Assembly: GCA_910589415.1 (NCBI GenBank)
Contig: OU342630.1
Span: 78,860,186 to 78,924,185, forward strand
Direction of reading: 5' to 3'
Source: Malachius bipustulatus
Lineage: Eukaryota; Arthropoda; Insecta; Coleoptera; Melyridae
DNA: 64,000 nt
Part shown: positions 60,342 to 64,000 of the stretch, piece after piece
How positions within the stretch are numbered: position 1 is the stretch's first letter
How the letters are laid out: every line of letters begins with the position of its first letter
Translations under genes and position numbers: made by a program
Notes under the pieces: generated by a model
The model's input: the letters and a program-made list of their open reading frames with translations, nothing else
Databases searched by the model: none
What the model was told of the DNA's origin: nothing

Positions 60342-61696
60342 TATATTTATTTAAAATACCTAAAAACTGGAAAACCAGGAAAACGGACTAGTCAAAGTTA
60401 AATGCAACATACGAATAATGCGAAATGTCAAATCAACAACACTCGAATCGAATCCGAACAGCGCTTGAAGTATTGAGGTTAGGTCATGACATTCGAGGTT
60501 CGAGGTCTCACAGAGTAGGGTTAACGAGAATTGATACTATCGATGTGCATGTGGCATGTGCCGTGTCGTAGCTGCGTTCGGGGAGTACGGTATATTCATC
60601 ATTTGTCCACAGCGATCGTCTCGATGACGTGTGAACAGTGAAAACACCACGAGTACAAAAAATTAAGAAAAATTATTGAAAAACAATTAAAAATTTGATA
60701 TAATAATTTATTATTATTCAATTTGTTTCATAAAAATTATTGAATTATTTTTGAGAAATTTCTTATTAGGTATGTGATCAGTAACTCGCTCCGCACTCTA
60801 AATACAGAGTCCACTAAAATGAAGGATAATCTACAAAAATAATTAAAAAAAAAAATAATCCAATGATTAGTTTTCGAGTAACTATAGAGTTTTAGTCCGG
60901 TCAATCTAGACATTCAAAAATACATAATGCTACATAAAGTTTAATTTTTAATTGACCGTTATATAGAGGAAATATTTTTAAGGTATGTATTTAAATTGAA
61001 TGAAAAAATATAACTATAAAATAAATTTTAGGACTTACTGGAAGTGGAACCTAATGGCTTGTCAATAACAATCAATAACTTATTCCTGTTTCAGAGTCCA
61101 AATAAATAGATAGTTCTTTAATTGCTTTCCATTTTCTTAATTTTCAAATTATTTTCGACACGGTAAATAAACAGACAAATATGTCACAAAACAACAATCA
61201 TAACCTCTACAACACAGCAGAAGGTGAAACCCAAGCATTTCAGGTTGTCCTCGAGGGGAAAGGGGAAATCAAACTCCGATGGGCTTTCAGACCTGACGCC
61301 CAAGGTCAAAGGAACGTAATGCGCAGTACGACTTGTACGACTGGTAGCAGCTAAGGTGTCTGAAAGGAAAGGATCTAATGGGTTTTCTGAAACAGTAGCA
61401 GAGATTGCACAGAAGTTTAGTACCAATTATTCACTTACAATGGACGGACGCCGTCAGTGTGACGTCACTAGGCTGGGCTAAGCGTAAACGGTTCCAAATA
61501 AACAAACCGTTCACGCGGCCATTGTTGTGGTGATTTAGTTGAAGTTTTAAGTTCATGTGGTCCTGAAGTTTGACTTATTGAGGTTGTTCTCAGGCATTGA
61601 GGCATTGTAACCGGTTACCCCGACCACTGACGACGTCTATAGTTTAGGGACTCTATTAATCTTTCAATTTTTTAAAAGCCTTTGGCCATAAAAGAT
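60342..61696. promoter_or_regulatory. Divergent 5' region of NC2-alpha and PRMT7
   Basis: About 1.35 kb between the two 5' ends. 60400-60660 and 61440-61620 are richer in GC and CpG than the surroundings, and probably hold the two promoters. No TATA box or initiator can be assigned with confidence. 60660-61180 is plain AT-rich. Confidence 0.5.
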
Positions 61697-61734
61697 ATGG
61701 AAAAAGAAGAACGACAAGTTTATAACCTAATTCG
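61697..61734 (+). other. Candidate 5' exon end of PRMT7 with an upstream ORF
   Basis: ATG at 61697 codes MEKEERQVYNLI and part of Arg up to a donor (CG|GTAACT). Spliced to the acceptor TTTGCAG ending at 61825, it continues Arg-Gln-Lys-Pro and stops at TGA (61836-61838), overlapping the PRMT7 ATG (61835-61837) by two bases. The 91-bp intron is inferred. Confidence 0.5.
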
Positions 61735-61834
61735 GTAACTTTTTTACTATTCATTCCGAATTAAATTAGTTTTGTTTATGTTTTCAAATTTGAAAAGATT
61801 TCTTGTGCATAATACTTATTTGCAGGCAAAAACC

Positions 61835-63472
61835 ATGAGTATTTTTATACAAAAACTAAACCCAATGACTGGATCCAATGATTGGGTGGTTCAGAATGAA
61901 GAGTACGACTATCATCAGGAGGTGGCACGATCCTCCTTCGCTGATATGTTACATGATAGCGAGAGAAATCAGCTCTACGAACGCGCATTAAAGTTGGCGA
62001 TTCAGAAAATCCACGCAAATGGCAAAAAGGCCAAAGTTTTAGACATTGGAACTGGTACAGGACTACTTTCAATGATGGCGGTGAGAAATGGAGCGGATAC
62101 GGTTACTGCTTGTGAAGCCTTTAAACCGATGAGTGAATGCGCTTTAAAAGTAATCAAACTGAACGGCTATGAAGACAGAATCCGAGTCATTCCAAAAAGA
62201 TCGACCTCTTTGACCGTAGGAGATCAAGGAGACTTGAAAGAGCCATGCAATATTCTTGTAACAGAAGTGTTCGATACCGAATTGATTGGCGAAGGAGCTC
62301 TATCAACTTTCAGCCATGCCCACAAACATTTATTAGAGAAAGATTGCATAGTCGTTCCTGAGGCTGCTACGATCTATGCACAAGTCGTAGAGTGCCCATT
62401 TGTACAAAACTGGAACAAATTGAAAGATATTTACAATGACGATGGCGAATTATTGATAAAAGTACCACCGTTGGTCAAAAATTGTCCTGGATCGACTGCG
62501 GTCCACGATGTTCAATTAAGCCAAGTGCCTTCCCATTTAATAACTACTATAGTTCCCCCGACTCCTATTTTTAGATTTGATTGGTCTGGACGCACACCAT
62601 TTGTCTTTGAACGATCAGCTATAACAACCACGAAGGCTACAGTTGGGGGAAAAGCTCAAGCTATTTTTATGTGGTGGGATTTACAGATGGACACTGATGG
62701 GCAAGTTATTTTAAGCTGTGCTCCGAAATGGGCACGTCCTGCCTTCGAACGTATGGATATACCCTGGCGTGACCACTGGATGCAAGCTGTCTATTATCTT
62801 CCAAAGGAAGTTACAGTACAAGAAAACCAAGAATTAAACCTGATAAGTTGTCATGATGAATATTCACTGTGGTTTAACGTTACGACAGATTTAAATGCGG
62901 AGAATATCGATTATTTAAACCCCGTGTGTAATTGTGGTGTACACGTATCCTTTTCGAGGACTAGAATCGGCCAGATGAATGATAATTTGCGGAATAAAAA
63001 ATATTTAGCCCTACTTGAGAAGTACATTACCGAAGAAAGTTCAGTATTAATTCTGAGTGACGGGTTTTACTTCAGTTTAGTTGCATCTAAATTAGGAGCA
63101 AAGAAAATATATTACCTGGAGACTAATAGTTTTATGTTTAAAATTTTTGAAGAGTTTGTCAACTGTAATTCTATAACTAACGTGGAAGTTATCACTAGTT
63201 TAGAAAATTTTAGAACCATGGATCAATTGAAAGATGTGAATCTAGTGTTTGGAGAGCCTTATTTCATCAGTAGCATTTTACCATGGGACAATTTGTTGTA
63301 CATATACTTAATTAAAGGGATAAGGCACTTCCTGTCCAATAAAGCGGAAATATTACCTAAAGTGGCGGTGATAAGAGGCGTAGCAGTTCAGTTTTCTGAT
63401 CTTCATAAAATTAGAAGTCCTCTGAATGAATGTGAAGGATTTGCAATGAAGGCATTCGATGACTTGATTAAG
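61835..63472 (+). CDS. Art7: Protein arginine methyltransferase 7 (PRMT7/Art7), C-terminal exons beyond the window
   Basis: Type III enzyme making monomethyl-arginine from S-adenosylmethionine, with two methyltransferase modules in tandem. From Met at 61835 the exon gives 546 residues of an expected ~690. MSIFIQKLNPMTGSNDW aligns with the usual PRMT7 start, and an acceptor (TTTGCAG) sits just upstream, so the in-frame Met at 61772 lies in intron. Module 1: YDYHQEVARSSFADMLHD (24-41), SAM motif VLDIGTGTG (68-76), double-E loop EVFDTELIGE (Glu144, Glu153), RDHWMQ near 307. The degenerate second module follows (LILSDGFYFS; VFGEPYF). The exon ends ...EGFAMKAFDDLIK at donor AAG|GTGAAT; the next 23 codons are intron. 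No following exon with the HPLWEY-type segment is seen. Confidence 0.95.
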
Positions 63473-64000
63473 GTGAATTTTGAATTTAAATTTAAATTCT
63501 TATCTTGTCGAAAAAAAAACTATAAGTTCTTTTATGAATAATTACATGATAAGATAATTAGATTATTATTTACAATAGGATATGTGCTATTATACTGCAA
63601 CAGATACAGGCTTCAAATATGTACAAACATTTTTTTGGAGTACCTAGAAAGATTGGCACTTTGGTAATTATATGGATAACCGGCCATATCGCATTTCACT
63701 ACAATTTTGACACTGTTACACTTTATATTTGTTTTGTTTTTTGACACCAATATCTTCCCATTTTTGTAGTAGGTGCTGATGGTGTCTAAACCAGACTAGT
63801 AAACAGATACCAACAAAATTAAATTAAAAAAGAATATTCAATTCAAGTAAAAGATAAAAGAGACCCTTGAGGGAAATATTGGCTACTAGGGAAATATTAA
63901 ATAGTGCAGTTAATTCGGTCACCAAATCAACGGTTATTTTATATTCTTGAGAATTTCAGGGTAAAGAGATGTCCACTGACCCGGCTTATCAGGTTTTGGT
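63473..64000 (+). other. PRMT7 intron (or intron plus start of next exon)
   Basis: AT-rich. A possible acceptor, GAATTTCAG, ends at 63959. The 41 bases after it are open in the right frame (GKEMSTDPAYQVL) but do not resemble PRMT7, so I do not call an exon. Confidence 0.5.

Noticed and set aside
61184..61426. 80-codon minus-strand ORF between NC2-alpha and PRMT7
   Set aside because: No homology recognised; its higher GC is better explained by the promoter region.
61772..61834. N-terminal 21-residue extension of PRMT7
   Set aside because: A TTTGCAG acceptor lies inside it, and the family start aligns to the Met at 61835.
63473..63541. C-terminal extension of PRMT7 rich in Phe/Lys
   Set aside because: It follows a good donor (AAG|GTGAAT), is AT-rich and unlike the family; treated as intron.
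63960..64000. Next PRMT7 exon
   Set aside because: The 41 open bases after a possible acceptor do not resemble the expected family sequence.

Overview
The window is AT-rich nuclear DNA of an insect. The evidence is spliced genes with GT-AG introns, four conserved animal genes (gek/MRCK, lines, NC2-alpha and PRMT7), dense Tc1/mariner-, pogo-, hAT- and R2-type mobile DNA, and frequent 'taggtacct'-like simple sequence. The order cannot be fixed from the sequence; beetle or hemipteran is only a guess. LAYOUT: Positions 52 to 38132 on the minus strand hold the first 16 coding exons of the Genghis-Khan/MRCK-type Cdc42-binding kinase. Every splice phase closes, giving 992 residues; the C1, PH, CNH and CRIB parts must lie beyond the left edge. 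Two introns are very large: intron 15 (10.2 kb, 276-10481) and intron 7 (16.6 kb, 17262-33864). Both are packed with transposons. From 38.2 to 49.1 kb there is no recognisable gene, only several palindromic transposons. From 49.1 to 51.8 kb on the plus strand lies lines (LINS family), with its coding region in one exon. From 51.8 to 57.8 kb is intergenic DNA with three short inverted-repeat elements. From 57.8 to 60.3 kb on the minus strand is NC2-alpha (DRAP1), whose second intron has the hallmarks of a minor-spliceosome AT-AC intron. From about 61.7 kb to the right edge on the plus strand is PRMT7, cut by the window end. NC2-alpha and PRMT7 are divergent and share a roughly 1.4 kb 5' region. 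The four genes are not a pathway: a cytoskeletal kinase, a developmental regulator, a TBP-binding transcription repressor subunit and an arginine methyltransferase. MOBILE DNA: The most unusual part is intron 7 of gek. It holds a 12.8 kb locus (about 18.58-31.4 kb) with inverted (TA)n ends, clusters of an AAGTGAGGWCC motif near both ends, and inner inverted arms. The left inner arm is split by a hAT-like element with an 8-bp target duplication. Two satellite-like arrays lie near the centre: a 96-bp period, and a 195-bp unit organised as an exact 390-bp dimer. The locus is flanked by an R2-type retrotransposon 3' fragment, by tandem units of about 648 bp, and by two patches of perfect heat-shock-element-like sequence. 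Elsewhere a family of long palindromic elements ending in CAGGGTGTCC-like sequence with TA target sites recurs at least six times, with nested insertions whose empty sites can be read from the opposite arm.
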